This document shows positions 28,448-37,748 of a stretch of 64,000 bases of DNA, in pieces. Origin of the DNA: DHVE2 group archaeon (GTDB lineage Archaea > Thermoplasmatota > Thermoplasmata > Thermoplasmatales > Aciduliprofundaceae); assembly GCA_026993785.1 (NCBI GenBank), contig JALWRZ010000007.1:1-64000 (forward strand), given 5' to 3'. Position 1 is the first letter of the stretch, and each line of letters begins with the position of its first letter. The notes below the pieces were generated by a model. That model searched no databases, had not been told where the DNA came from, and saw only the letters and a program-made list of their open reading frames with translations. Position numbers and translations under genes: made by a program.

Positions 28448-29341
28448 TTACCTCAGAATATTTCTTCGCATGGTGTTTTCGATATCGTAGGCCTCCTCCA
28501 CATCTACCTTTCCATCCTTCACGGAAGGATGAGCTATCAAAATTTTTCTCAGGGTATCCTTCATCTTTACTCTTAGCCTCTGGGTTATCTTGCCCTGATA
28601 TACCAGTGCGAGCTTGAGCCCCTTTTCCTCCTCGATGGCAACCTTCATTCCGTTCCAGTGAAAATCTTGAGTGTGAGCGATAATCTCTTTTTTGAGTTTC
28701 TCCCGCTCTTTCTCTCCCAGAGGACGAAGGGAGATAAGGGCTATTATGCCTCCACCACTATGAATAAGCATAAGGTGATAAATCTTCAGTTTCTCCTCTC
28801 CCTTCTTGAGGAGTCTCAAAATTATTCTGCGATAATGGCCTTTAAGATAGGAAAGATATGTGAGCCAACCCACATAGATGCCGATATACCATGGCATAAT
28901 GTAAGTTAGCTCTGCAGAAAACTTTACGCTATTTTCCCAGAACCCCGAGAGAAAAGAGATTATTCCCCAGCTTGAGGAGAAAATGAGTATCACAAGAGCT
29001 ATAGTAAGAGAAGCCTTTCCTCTGCTTTTATAGTCCTCCATAAGCAGGAATTTATCCTTTAATGATCTTGCCTTGGCGATCATCAGTGCTCGATACACCT
29101 TATCCTCCAGAATAAATACTCCCAGGAAAATGAGAAAATAACGAAACGCAAAAATATAATTGCGAAGATAAACATTATTGAAAATTAGGGCTATCATAAA
29201 GGCTATCTCGATTACGTAGAGGTAAAAGAAATCTTCCTTTATTTCGCGAATGGTTGCCACAAATGAAAATTTCGTGGTGTTTATAAAAATTAATCGCTTC
29301 AAATCTTTTCTCTGATAATCACCGCCGCTCCATTCACACAA
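28448..29341 (-). CDS. Membrane protein of unknown function
   Basis: Several hydrophobic segments in N-terminal half, charged cytosolic C-terminus. Confidence 0.5.
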   Translation of the reverse strand: MCEWSGGDYQRKDLKRLIFINTTKFSFVATIREIKEDFFYLYVIEIAFMIALIFNNVYLRNYIFAFRYFLIFLGVFILEDKVYRALMIAKARSLKDKFLLMEDYKSRGKASLTIALVILIFSSSWGIISFLSGFWENSVKFSAELTYIMPWYIGIYVGWLTYLSYLKGHYRRIILRLLKKGEEKLKIYHLMLIHSGGGIIALISLRPLGEKEREKLKKEIIAHTQDFHWNGMKVAIEEEKGLKLALVYQGKITQRLRVKMKDTLRKILIAHPSVKDGKVDVEEAYDIENTMRRNILR

Positions 29342-31157
29342 GAGAAGATTTTGGCCTATCTACACCTTCGCGAACCTTCACGCACATGCCCTTCTGAAAG
29401 TTCAGGCACTCCTCCCTGTTCATCAAGGTTCTTCCAACGGCAACAAGCTCATCTTTTTCATTTACCACCAGCACCTCGTCACCGGGTCTCAGATTTGCAT
29501 CCATCTCAACTACGAACTTTGCAAACACATTCCTTCCCTGCTTGTTGAACTGCGCGGAATCATCATTCACCACCACCCTAAGCCTGGGAAATTTGAACTT
29601 CCTATGCAATCTATATGCCCCTTGGATTCGAAGGGTGAAAAAGCCATCCTCAGCACGGAGTGAGGCAACATGCTCTCCATCCACAATGACATTTCTTATC
29701 TTTCCTGTGTTCTTTGATTTTATTATCTTGATATCTCCTGTGAATAAAGCGGCACCAGCACCTTTGCCAAACTGGTAATCCGCGATAGATCTTATTTTCT
29801 TTAAATCGAACTCCTCTGGGGCAATTTCCTCAAATTTTTCGGGCAGCTCCAAGCTCTCTTCCCAAGGAAACTCGGATTGCTGCACAGGATAAATGTCTTC
29901 AAGCTCAAGGGGAATAAGCCCGAATGGAGTCCTTACTCTAGCACCCTTGGGCAATCTTTCCAGATTCCTGCTCCAGGGTCTTGGCACCGATATTACCGGA
30001 CCCTGGGATTTAAATCTTCTAAGCCTCTTTTTTAATCGGAGCACAATAGGTCTTTTGAGGCTTTCTCTACCCGTATAAAAGAAACCGCTCTTCTTGCTGA
30101 TGCCCTCAAATCTCTCGAGCCATTTTCCATATTCCAGAATTTTGCGATAGGCGCGTAGAAGTTGCGGATGTTCCCTGGCTCTGGATTCCACATACTCCCA
30201 TAGTGCTTCTTCGTGTATTGCCTGCTTTATCCTCCGGATTTCCTCGAGGGAAATGTAGAGATTGTGCTCTGCAAGCACACGCACCCTTTCTTCATCTTCC
30301 ATTTCCTTTATTTCTTCCAGCTCGTATTTCTCCAGGATAGGGGAGTAATAAGGCGGATATTTCAGCTCCTCCAGTTTTCGGGTTCCGTGGGGAAATAGCA
30401 ACCTGTTGTCCCGGGCATATTTCACATAGGCAGCGGAATCGAAAAAATCCACGCCTACCAGAACCGCGAGAGGAAAGAACATAGGATGCCCTCCACCAAA
30501 CAGATGCACGGGCTTCGATGGATTGAGATGCATCTTCGCGTGTATTATGGACTCAACGACCTCTGCATACCTGTAATTTTCCATTAAAGGCACAACACCA
30601 CCGATGGGATAATAGTCAAAGTCCAGGGCATTCATCTTCCGTGCAGCGTATTCCCTCAGATGTGGATAAATAGAGCCTTGAACAGGGCCGGCAAGAAGCA
30701 TATCACCCCGATATCTCTTTGCTTCCTTTCCCCTGCGGGCCGTCTCCTCTATAGCTGCTTTTACCTCTTCCTGGGAGAAATCGGGCTCTGTGAATACATC
30801 TAAGATTGTGCCTATATCAGCATGAATATCTCTCTGAAATTCCACAATTTCCCTATTTGTGATTTCCACATCCCCATAAACATGGGATTGGAATGTACCG
30901 CTATCGGTCATAATTAACCCTGGGAAGTCCAGCATTTTATGAAGTCCCTCTTTCAGGGCTTTTTCCCTCAAATCGTGATTTTTCCAGATAATGTATGCAT
31001 TGGTTATTATTGCCTCCACACCAAATTTCTCCTTCATCTCCCGGGGAGATATAACTATGAGGTTTGGATTTATAACTGGCATAAGCGCAGGGGTTTCCAC
31101 GTCTCCAAATCTGCAAATTCTCGCAAGTCCGTCCCTGTCTCTGAGTTCCATCTCCAT
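29334..31157 (-). CDS. tgtA: Archaeosine tRNA-guanine transglycosylase (full-length with PUA domain)
   Basis: IMTDSGTFQSHVYGDVEITNREIVEFQ; HLFGGGHPMFFPLAVLVGVDFFDSAAY; C-terminal PUA NVFAKFVVEMDANLRPGDEVLVVNEKDELVAVGR. Confidence 0.95.
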   Translation of the reverse strand: MEMELRDRDGLARICRFGDVETPALMPVINPNLIVISPREMKEKFGVEAIITNAYIIWKNHDLREKALKEGLHKMLDFPGLIMTDSGTFQSHVYGDVEITNREIVEFQRDIHADIGTILDVFTEPDFSQEEVKAAIEETARRGKEAKRYRGDMLLAGPVQGSIYPHLREYAARKMNALDFDYYPIGGVVPLMENYRYAEVVESIIHAKMHLNPSKPVHLFGGGHPMFFPLAVLVGVDFFDSAAYVKYARDNRLLFPHGTRKLEELKYPPYYSPILEKYELEEIKEMEDEERVRVLAEHNLYISLEEIRRIKQAIHEEALWEYVESRAREHPQLLRAYRKILEYGKWLERFEGISKKSGFFYTGRESLKRPIVLRLKKRLRRFKSQGPVISVPRPWSRNLERLPKGARVRTPFGLIPLELEDIYPVQQSEFPWEESLELPEKFEEIAPEEFDLKKIRSIADYQFGKGAGAALFTGDIKIIKSKNTGKIRNVIVDGEHVASLRAEDGFFTLRIQGAYRLHRKFKFPRLRVVVNDDSAQFNKQGRNVFAKFVVEMDANLRPGDEVLVVNEKDELVAVGRTLMNREECLNFQKGMCVKVREGVDRPKSSLV

Positions 31158-31182
31158 AGTTCACCAAAAGAGGATTAGGTAT

Positions 31183-32055
31183 TTAAAGAGAAGCCTCCGT
31201 CACCCTCTCCTCCATGAACTTTACAAGATGATAGAGGAGAGAATTGCATTTTCCCCGTATAAAAGGCTTTGTTATGTAATCTATCTCCGTCCTCCTTCCC
31301 CTTTCAATGTCCTGCAGCATGCTCGATTTATTCTCACGTGTTTTTTCAATTACCTCCAGGGCCAGAGAATATATGTCCGCATGAATGCCTTGCATTGCTA
31401 GAGTTTCGGAGCATTCTTCGGCAATGCATCTCACTATTTCTTTGAGATGCGGGGATTTGAGGGAACCATTCTTAACTCTTAAAATAGCAGTTAGAGGATT
31501 TATAACCGCGTTTATTGCAGCTTTAATCCATCTGCGCTCCATTATATCATTCACAACTTCGCATTTCAATCCGTTTTCTGAAAAATTCTGAGCGATATCG
31601 ATCACCCTTTGGCTTAAATGCCCGTCCCTCTCCCCGATGTATGTGTCTCCAAGGCCCGCATGCTTAACTACCCCCGGAGACAAAAGCGTGGCACCGTGGG
31701 TCGTAACTCCCGGAATAACATCAAATCCCTGAAGCGATTCCACAATTCCAACCCCATTCTGAAATGTTATTATGGGCTCCCCTCCGTATTCCTTCCTTAT
31801 TTCGTTGGCAGCTTCCTCCGTTTGATAAGCCTTCACTGTTAGAATTATGAGATCATATCCTCCAGGATAATACTCTTCAGCCTCTAAGTAGAAATGCCCC
31901 TGGGTGAATCCCTGAACTTCTAAGCCTTTTTCTCTTATTGCCCTGAGATGCTCGCCCCTGGTTATTAAGAGCACCTCATTTTTATGAGAAAGAATTGCAC
32001 CCAGCACGCTTCCCAGGGCACCTGCTCCAAATATAGCGATTCTCATTTTACTCAC
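31183..32055 (-). CDS. panE: 2-dehydropantoate 2-reductase
   Basis: MRIAIFGAGALGSVLGAILS; ITFQNGVGIVESL; ERRWIKAAINAVINPLTAI. Confidence 0.92.
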   Translation of the reverse strand: MSKMRIAIFGAGALGSVLGAILSHKNEVLLITRGEHLRAIREKGLEVQGFTQGHFYLEAEEYYPGGYDLIILTVKAYQTEEAANEIRKEYGGEPIITFQNGVGIVESLQGFDVIPGVTTHGATLLSPGVVKHAGLGDTYIGERDGHLSQRVIDIAQNFSENGLKCEVVNDIMERRWIKAAINAVINPLTAILRVKNGSLKSPHLKEIVRCIAEECSETLAMQGIHADIYSLALEVIEKTRENKSSMLQDIERGRRTEIDYITKPFIRGKCNSLLYHLVKFMEERVTEASL

Positions 32056-32463
32056 CTATGCAAATACAGCTTTCCTACTTACAACATAATTCCACAGAGC
32101 TGCAGCGCCCATTCCGGCGAAATAGGCAAATCTATCCCCTGCGGATATGAGGAGCAGAAATATGAAAACCCCCGTTTGCACGAGAAAACCGCTAAATAGA
32201 GCACCATGATAGGCAAAGAATCTTTGAAGCAGAGTGAGCTTGCTCTTTTCCTCCCTGAAAACCCAGATATCATTGGGAAAGAAGGTAACCAGGATACCAG
32301 CTTCCACCGATGAGAGATATGGGATTATATATTGGGTGAAGGATGCCTGATTTGGTATCCTATATGTCATAAGGAAAAATACTAGGGTGCTGGTGCCCAT
32401 TCCCAGCACACCCACTAGGCTGAATTTGATAAATAGTATGATCTCATGCAGTTTTTTATTCAT
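32056..32463 (-). CDS. GtrA-family membrane protein
   Basis: IKFSLVGVLGMGTSTLVFFLMTYRI...LLQRFFAYHGALFSGFLVQTGVF. Confidence 0.8.
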   Translation of the reverse strand: MNKKLHEIILFIKFSLVGVLGMGTSTLVFFLMTYRIPNQASFTQYIIPYLSSVEAGILVTFFPNDIWVFREEKSKLTLLQRFFAYHGALFSGFLVQTGVFIFLLLISAGDRFAYFAGMGAAALWNYVVSRKAVFA

Positions 32464-33232
32464 TTTCTATACTCTCGAGAGCTTCACGAATTTCCTCATC
32501 CTCGGGATTTCTCTTCAGAGCCTCCCTGAGATATTTCCGGGCTTCCTCCTTCTTTCCCATGAGTAGGTAAGATATTCCCTTGGCGTACCATGCATCAGGG
32601 TCATCTGATATCTTTATGCAGCGGTCAAAGGCTTTTATTGCTTCTTTATACCGCTCCAAATAATGCAAAGCGAGACCCTTATTATACCATGCATTGTCAT
32701 AATCTTCCTCAATCTCTATTGCCTTTTCCGCAGCTTTAAGGGCCTCCTCGTACTTATCCTGGAAAAGGAGCGTTACCGATAGATTATTCCAGGCCTCTGC
32801 ATCCTCCGGGTTTATCTCCACCAGCTTTCTGTAATATTTCTCTGAGATGGGATATTCCTCCAGGGCGTCGTAGCAGGAGGCGAGGTTGTACCACGCGTCT
32901 ATGTTTTCTGGATTTATCTCTGTAACCCGCCTGAAATACTTCGCTGCCTCTTTATATTTCTCGTTATCGTAGAGAATCATTCCCTTCAGCAGGAGGAGAT
33001 CCTCATCCTCACCCTCCTTCAAAAGAGAATCCACTATTTCCAAGGCTTCATCATCTCTTTCCAGGGAGCGGAGAATGTACGCCTTATAGGTCTTGGCCTT
33101 CTTATTGTTTTTGTCCTTCTGCAGTATTTCCTCAATCATATCCAGGGCAGGCTGATAAAGCCCCATGGTGAGGTATTTCTGCAGTTCTTCTTCCCAATCT
33201 TCGCTCATAAATCTCTGAATACCTGCTTCCAT
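32456..33232 (-). CDS. TPR-repeat protein
   Basis: Tandem 34-residue repeats such as IDAWYNLASCYDALEEYPISEKYYRKLVEINPEDAEAWNNLS. Confidence 0.9.
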   Translation of the reverse strand: MEAGIQRFMSEDWEEELQKYLTMGLYQPALDMIEEILQKDKNNKKAKTYKAYILRSLERDDEALEIVDSLLKEGEDEDLLLLKGMILYDNEKYKEAAKYFRRVTEINPENIDAWYNLASCYDALEEYPISEKYYRKLVEINPEDAEAWNNLSVTLLFQDKYEEALKAAEKAIEIEEDYDNAWYNKGLALHYLERYKEAIKAFDRCIKISDDPDAWYAKGISYLLMGKKEEARKYLREALKRNPEDEEIREALESIENE

Positions 33233-33339
33233 AAAAACCTATTGTCCTTCATATCCAGTAAAAAAGGCAGCATCTATCCTTGTTCCCAGGATTGATATTT
33301 TTTTCAAAAAATATATAAACGAGCCTGCGTATATTTTTC

Positions 33340-33897
33340 ATGGCGAGGGCTATGAAGGACATCACAGTGGAAGAGGTAATGTCGCGGAACCCGAAAATAG
33401 TATCCGGAGAGCTCACTGTAAAGGAGGGGGCTAAAATACTCAAGGAAAAGGGTATAAGCACCCTGATAGTTGAGGAAGATGGAAAACCTGTTGGAATAGT
33501 CACAGATAGAGATTTCGTTACCAAAGTGGTGGCGGAGGGGCTACCTCTCAGCACCAAACTAAGGGACATAATGAGCAGTCCCATAATCATGATTCCCCAT
33601 AACGAGTATCTGAGCGACGCTGCTCGGATAATGAGTCGCAGAAAAATTAGGAAGCTTCCCGTGGTAAAGGGCGAGAAGATAGTAGGCATACTTTCAGAAA
33701 ATGACATAGTAAGAATCTCTCCGGACCTCATAGCCCTCGCCCAAGAATATGCGAAACTGCATACAAGCGGGGAAAAAGAGGTAAGGGTTGAGGAATACAT
33801 CGCTGGAAAATGTGAGGTTTGCGGTCAATATTCACTGCGGCTTACCATGTACAAGGGGATGCTTGTATGCCCTGAATGCCTGGATGCTATGAGGTAA
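33340..33897 (+). CDS. CBS-domain pair with C-terminal zinc-ribbon-like motif
   Basis: Two CBS repeats; C-term CEVCGQYSLRLTMYKGMLVCPECL. Confidence 0.88.
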   Translation: MARAMKDITVEEVMSRNPKIVSGELTVKEGAKILKEKGISTLIVEEDGKPVGIVTDRDFVTKVVAEGLPLSTKLRDIMSSPIIMIPHNEYLSDAARIMSRRKIRKLPVVKGEKIVGILSENDIVRISPDLIALAQEYAKLHTSGEKEVRVEEYIAGKCEVCGQYSLRLTMYKGMLVCPECLDAMR

Positions 33898-33937
33898 AAA
33901 TTTATATATAAATAATCTTTTATATTATGTGATTCCT

Positions 33938-34336
33938 ATGCCAGAGGTAAAATTGTCAAAAGAAGAACTTTTAGATGTAAAGAGAGCGCATCAGGAGATA
34001 ATGTCCTATGCGTCTGTGGGACTCTTCTACAAAAGCGGAGAATTTATAGGCAAATCCATGGCAGCGAAGGTAAAGAAGGAAAAATATTTTGAGGAGCTCT
34101 CAAAGATTCTAAAGGAGAAAGGATGGGTGAAAGAAATTGAATTTGGGGATGAGCTAGTGAAGGTCAAGGGCTCCATAGAAGTTCATCCATCCAAGGTGCC
34201 CACCTGCGATTTACTCAGGGGAGTCATCCGGGGTATATATGAAACGCGAACTCAGAGCATTGTGAAGGTCGAGGAAATTAAATGCGAGAGTGTTGGCGAT
34301 GAGTATTGCGTTTTTAAGATTAGGAGGGTGAGATGA
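33938..34336 (+). CDS. V4R-domain protein
   Basis: GLFYKSGEFIGKSMAAK...CDLLRGVIRGIYETRTQSIVKVEEIKCESVGDEYCVFKI. Confidence 0.7.
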   Translation: MPEVKLSKEELLDVKRAHQEIMSYASVGLFYKSGEFIGKSMAAKVKKEKYFEELSKILKEKGWVKEIEFGDELVKVKGSIEVHPSKVPTCDLLRGVIRGIYETRTQSIVKVEEIKCESVGDEYCVFKIRRVR

Positions 34337-34337
34337 T

Positions 34338-34619
34338 ATGATGATGGGATATGCTATTGTTAAAAAAGACGGCAGCTTTATTGAGGGAGATCTTCCCGCG
34401 AATGTTGACAGGGATAGATTCTGCATAATGTGTGCCGCCAGCTATGGAGCGGCATATACTGCTCAGAAAGAACTGCAGGGGGATGTTCTTCAGCTTGTTA
34501 TAAAAAGCAACGCTTACCACATTGTCATAATGCCCATAAAGAGAGGAGATCTCCTGGTGGTCATCGGAGATGAGGAGGACGCAGAGAAGATGAAGGAAAA
34601 GGTGGATGAGGAAGAATGA
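34338..34619 (+). CDS. Roadblock/LC7-like protein
   Basis: GYAIVKKDGSFIEGDLPANVDRDRFCIMCAASYGAAYTAQKELQ...HIVIMPIKRGDLLVVI. Confidence 0.7.
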   Translation: MMMGYAIVKKDGSFIEGDLPANVDRDRFCIMCAASYGAAYTAQKELQGDVLQLVIKSNAYHIVIMPIKRGDLLVVIGDEEDAEKMKEKVDEEE

Positions 34620-35341
34620 AGAATATTATTATTACGGGAGCGTCTCGTGGCATAGGCAGAGCCATTGCCATACGCCTGGCTAGAGAAGGCTACCGTGTCG
34701 CAATAAATTATTACAGGAATGACGAAGCTGCGAAAGACGTTCTCCGATTAATAGAGCAGGAAGGTGGCAGCGGGGAATTATACCAGGCCGATGTTTCTCG
34801 TTATGAAGAAGTGGAGGCTATGGTGAAAAAATTTTATAGTGCTTATGGAAAAATCTATGGTCTTGTGGCCAATGCAGGGATATACATAAGAAGGAACATA
34901 AGAGAAATGAGTATCGAAGATTGGAAAAGGACCATGGATGTAAACTTAAACGGAGCTTTTTACCTTGTGAAGGCATCGCTGCCATATTTAGAGCACCATG
35001 CCTCCATTGTTTTCATATCATCCCAACTTGCCTTTCGAGGCTCTCCCAGTAGTGTAGCGTATAGTGCGTCTAAAGCAGGCTTGCTTGGGCTTATGCGCAG
35101 CCTTGCAATTCAGCTTGCTCCGGATATAAGGGTGAATGCCATTGCCCCTGGAACTATAGATACAGATATGATTTCAAATTATACTGAGGAGGAGAGGAGG
35201 AAAAGGGAGAGGGAAATACCCCTTGGCAGAATAGGCTCTCCTGAAGATATAGCAAACGTTGTATCCTTTCTCCTCTCTGAGGATTCATCCTATATTACCG
35301 GTGCGACCATTGATGTAAATGGTGGATTTTATATCCATTAA
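34616..35341 (+). CDS. SDR-family oxidoreductase (FabG-like)
   Basis: IITGASRGIGRAIAIRLA; YSASKAGLLGLMRSLA; ITGATIDVNGGF. Confidence 0.92.
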   Translation: MKNIIITGASRGIGRAIAIRLAREGYRVAINYYRNDEAAKDVLRLIEQEGGSGELYQADVSRYEEVEAMVKKFYSAYGKIYGLVANAGIYIRRNIREMSIEDWKRTMDVNLNGAFYLVKASLPYLEHHASIVFISSQLAFRGSPSSVAYSASKAGLLGLMRSLAIQLAPDIRVNAIAPGTIDTDMISNYTEEERRKREREIPLGRIGSPEDIANVVSFLLSEDSSYITGATIDVNGGFYIH

Positions 35342-35491
35342 ATCTTTTTATTATTTTTGACCAAAATTTTTGCATCGTGTTAAAAAATGTCAGGAAAAAT
35401 TTAAATGGAGGATTTTTATCACCCCATCATCACGAAACATTTAAATAGGGCGGTTGAGTAATATAATGTTGCGGCTTGGGAGTGAGTCCAA

Positions 35492-35911
35492 TTGACAATG
35501 GCATACATGGAAGATGTGGAAAGCCCGGAGCTCGTAATCACCATTGATGTGCTGGCGAGGGCTATTCAAAACGGATTAAGTAGACCCCGTAGAAAGCTTA
35601 GTTTAGAGGAGGCAAAGATGACTGCGGAGCATATTCTCAACTTTTTTGGCTACGGAGATAGGATAATAGACAATATGCTTGAGCCGGAAGATAGGGATAC
35701 CTTCTATATCCTCGAAGATCTTGGACTGCTTAAAACGGAGAGGGAAGAGACCACACTGTGGGACGGCAGAGAATGGAGAATCCATTACTGGCTTCTGAAC
35801 AAAGAAAGGATTTTGAGCTTGGCGAACCGATCCCAGGAAACGGAGGAAAGGGAGGAGGAGATAGAGAACATATATAACGAATTGCCCGATGATGTCTGGA
35901 TGCACAGTTAG
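35492..35911 (+). CDS. Conserved archaeal hypothetical protein (winged-helix-like fold possible)
   Basis: 140-aa ORF 8 nt upstream of ABCE1; TFYILEDLGLLKTEREETTLWDGREWRIHYWLLN. Confidence 0.5.
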   Translation: MTMAYMEDVESPELVITIDVLARAIQNGLSRPRRKLSLEEAKMTAEHILNFFGYGDRIIDNMLEPEDRDTFYILEDLGLLKTEREETTLWDGREWRIHYWLLNKERILSLANRSQETEEREEEIENIYNELPDDVWMHS

Positions 35912-35919
35912 GTGATTTT

Positions 35920-37686
35920 ATGCATATCGCAGTTGTCATTTATGATAGATGCCAGTTTAAAAAATGTAACTATGAATGCCGCACCTATTGTCCTCCGGTA
36001 AGAATGGGAATTGATACAGTAGTTATCACGGAGAAAGGGTACCCGAGAATTATTGAGGAGCTCTGCGAGGGTTGCGGAATTTGCGTTCACAAATGTCCCT
36101 TTGAGGCAATAAAAATTGTAGGTCTACCTGAGGAGCTTCAGGAGGATTTGGTGCATCAATATGGCGAGAATGGATTTCGTCTCTATAGATTACCTGCTAT
36201 TCAGAAGGATAAGGTCATAGGATTGCTTGGCCCCAACGGAGTAGGTAAGACAACAACCCTAAATATTCTCTCAGGCGCCCTTATCCCAAATCTTGGGAAT
36301 TATGAGCGAGAGCTTACATGGGATGAGGTGATTGAGCACTTTTCAGGAAGCTCCCTCGCGGATTACTTCTCCAAAATAAGGGATGGAGAATTGAGAACCG
36401 CACTCAAGCCCCAGTATGTGGATAAGATTCCCCGAGTGTTTAAGGGCAATGTGAAGGAACTTCTAAAAAAGGTGGATGAGGAGGGCAGGCTTGAAGAAAT
36501 TTCCACGCTCCTCGGATTGGAGAATTCCTTAAACCGAGATGTGGATAAACTGAGTGGGGGGGAGCTGCAGAGCGTCGCCATAGCCGCCACATTGTTGAAG
36601 AATGCGGATGTATATTTCTTTGATGAGCCATCCTCCTATCTGGATATTGCTCAGAGACTGAATATTGCAAGGATAATAAAGGAACTTGCGAGAAAGAGCA
36701 TAGTTTTTGTGGTGGAGCATGACCTAGCTATCATGGATTTTTTAGCAGATGTGATTCACATTCTCTATGGCAGTGAGGGTGCCTACGGAATAGTTTCCCA
36801 GATAAGAGCCACAAGAAACGCCATAAACGCTTATCTTGAAGGCTATCTCCGAGAGGAGAATATAAGGTTCAGGGAATGGAAGATTGAGTTCACGGAGCAT
36901 CCCCCTAAAAAGAGGGTTGATTTGCCCACCCTGATAAGCTGGCCCTATCTTGAGAAGAGTTACGAGAATTTTAGGCTTGAGGTTCATCCCGGTGAGATAA
37001 AGATAGGGGAGGTTATAGGCGTAGTGGGTCCAAACGCCACGGGCAAAACCACCTTTGTGAAACTCCTTGCAGGGGTGCTCAAGCCTGACAAGGGGGAAAT
37101 CGAAGAAAATGTTAAGGTGAGCTATAAGCCGCAGTACATAAAACCGGAATTTGAGGGAACCGTGGAAGAGCTGTTGATGAGCGTTCTCAAGGAAAGGATG
37201 AGTAGCGGGTTCTTCAAGGCTGAGGTCATGCATCCCCTTAATATCAGGCACATAATGCACAAGGAAGTGCAGGATCTCTCAGGAGGGGAGATGCAAAGGT
37301 TGGCCATAGCCATAGCCCTCGGCCTTGAGGCTGATCTGTATCTCATAGATGAGCCCTCCGCGTATCTTGATAGCAACCAGAGGATGATAGCAGCCAAGGT
37401 TATTCGCCGCGTGATGGAAAACACCGGAAAAAGTGCGCTTGTGGTGGACCACGATGTCTACTTCATAGATATTGTGGCCGATAACATCATGGTGTTTGGC
37501 GGTGAGCCATCCCTGCATGGTGTGGGCCGAGGGCCCTACGATATGAGAGAAGGGATGAATCTATTTCTGCGGGATGTTGGCATAACATTCCGTCGTGATA
37601 AGGATACAAGAAGACCCCGGATAAATAACCCTGGCAGCTACACGGACAGAGAGCAGAAATCCAGGGGTGAGTACTATTATGCTTGA
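35920..37686 (+). CDS. abce1: ABCE1/Rli1 ribosome recycling ATPase
   Basis: N-terminal Fe-S region [11 protein letters not shown] / [16 protein letters not shown]; two ABC cassettes GPNGVGKTT and GPNATGKTT, both LSGGE. Confidence 0.97.
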   Translation: MHIAVVIYDRCQFKKCNYECRTYCPPVRMGIDTVVITEKGYPRIIEELCEGCGICVHKCPFEAIKIVGLPEELQEDLVHQYGENGFRLYRLPAIQKDKVIGLLGPNGVGKTTTLNILSGALIPNLGNYERELTWDEVIEHFSGSSLADYFSKIRDGELRTALKPQYVDKIPRVFKGNVKELLKKVDEEGRLEEISTLLGLENSLNRDVDKLSGGELQSVAIAATLLKNADVYFFDEPSSYLDIAQRLNIARIIKELARKSIVFVVEHDLAIMDFLADVIHILYGSEGAYGIVSQIRATRNAINAYLEGYLREENIRFREWKIEFTEHPPKKRVDLPTLISWPYLEKSYENFRLEVHPGEIKIGEVIGVVGPNATGKTTFVKLLAGVLKPDKGEIEENVKVSYKPQYIKPEFEGTVEELLMSVLKERMSSGFFKAEVMHPLNIRHIMHKEVQDLSGGEMQRLAIAIALGLEADLYLIDEPSAYLDSNQRMIAAKVIRRVMENTGKSALVVDHDVYFIDIVADNIMVFGGEPSLHGVGRGPYDMREGMNLFLRDVGITFRRDKDTRRPRINNPGSYTDREQKSRGEYYYA

Positions 37687-37748
37687 GCTTCAAAGAAATA
37701 ACAAAAAGTGCAGAGATAATTTTTTATTTAAGAGCCACATACATAAAA

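Noticed and set aside
32456-33232. Repeat tract interpreted as a DNA repeat
   Set aside because: Periodicity is from TPR protein repeats
35342-35491. Possible ncRNA or operator between the SDR and DUF genes
   Set aside because: Only AT-rich promoter-like sequence; no inverted repeat I could support
37683-37748. N-terminal extension of nrdJ in the ORF track
   Set aside because: Overlaps the ABCE1 stop and lies before the ATP-cone; start at 37749 is more plausible
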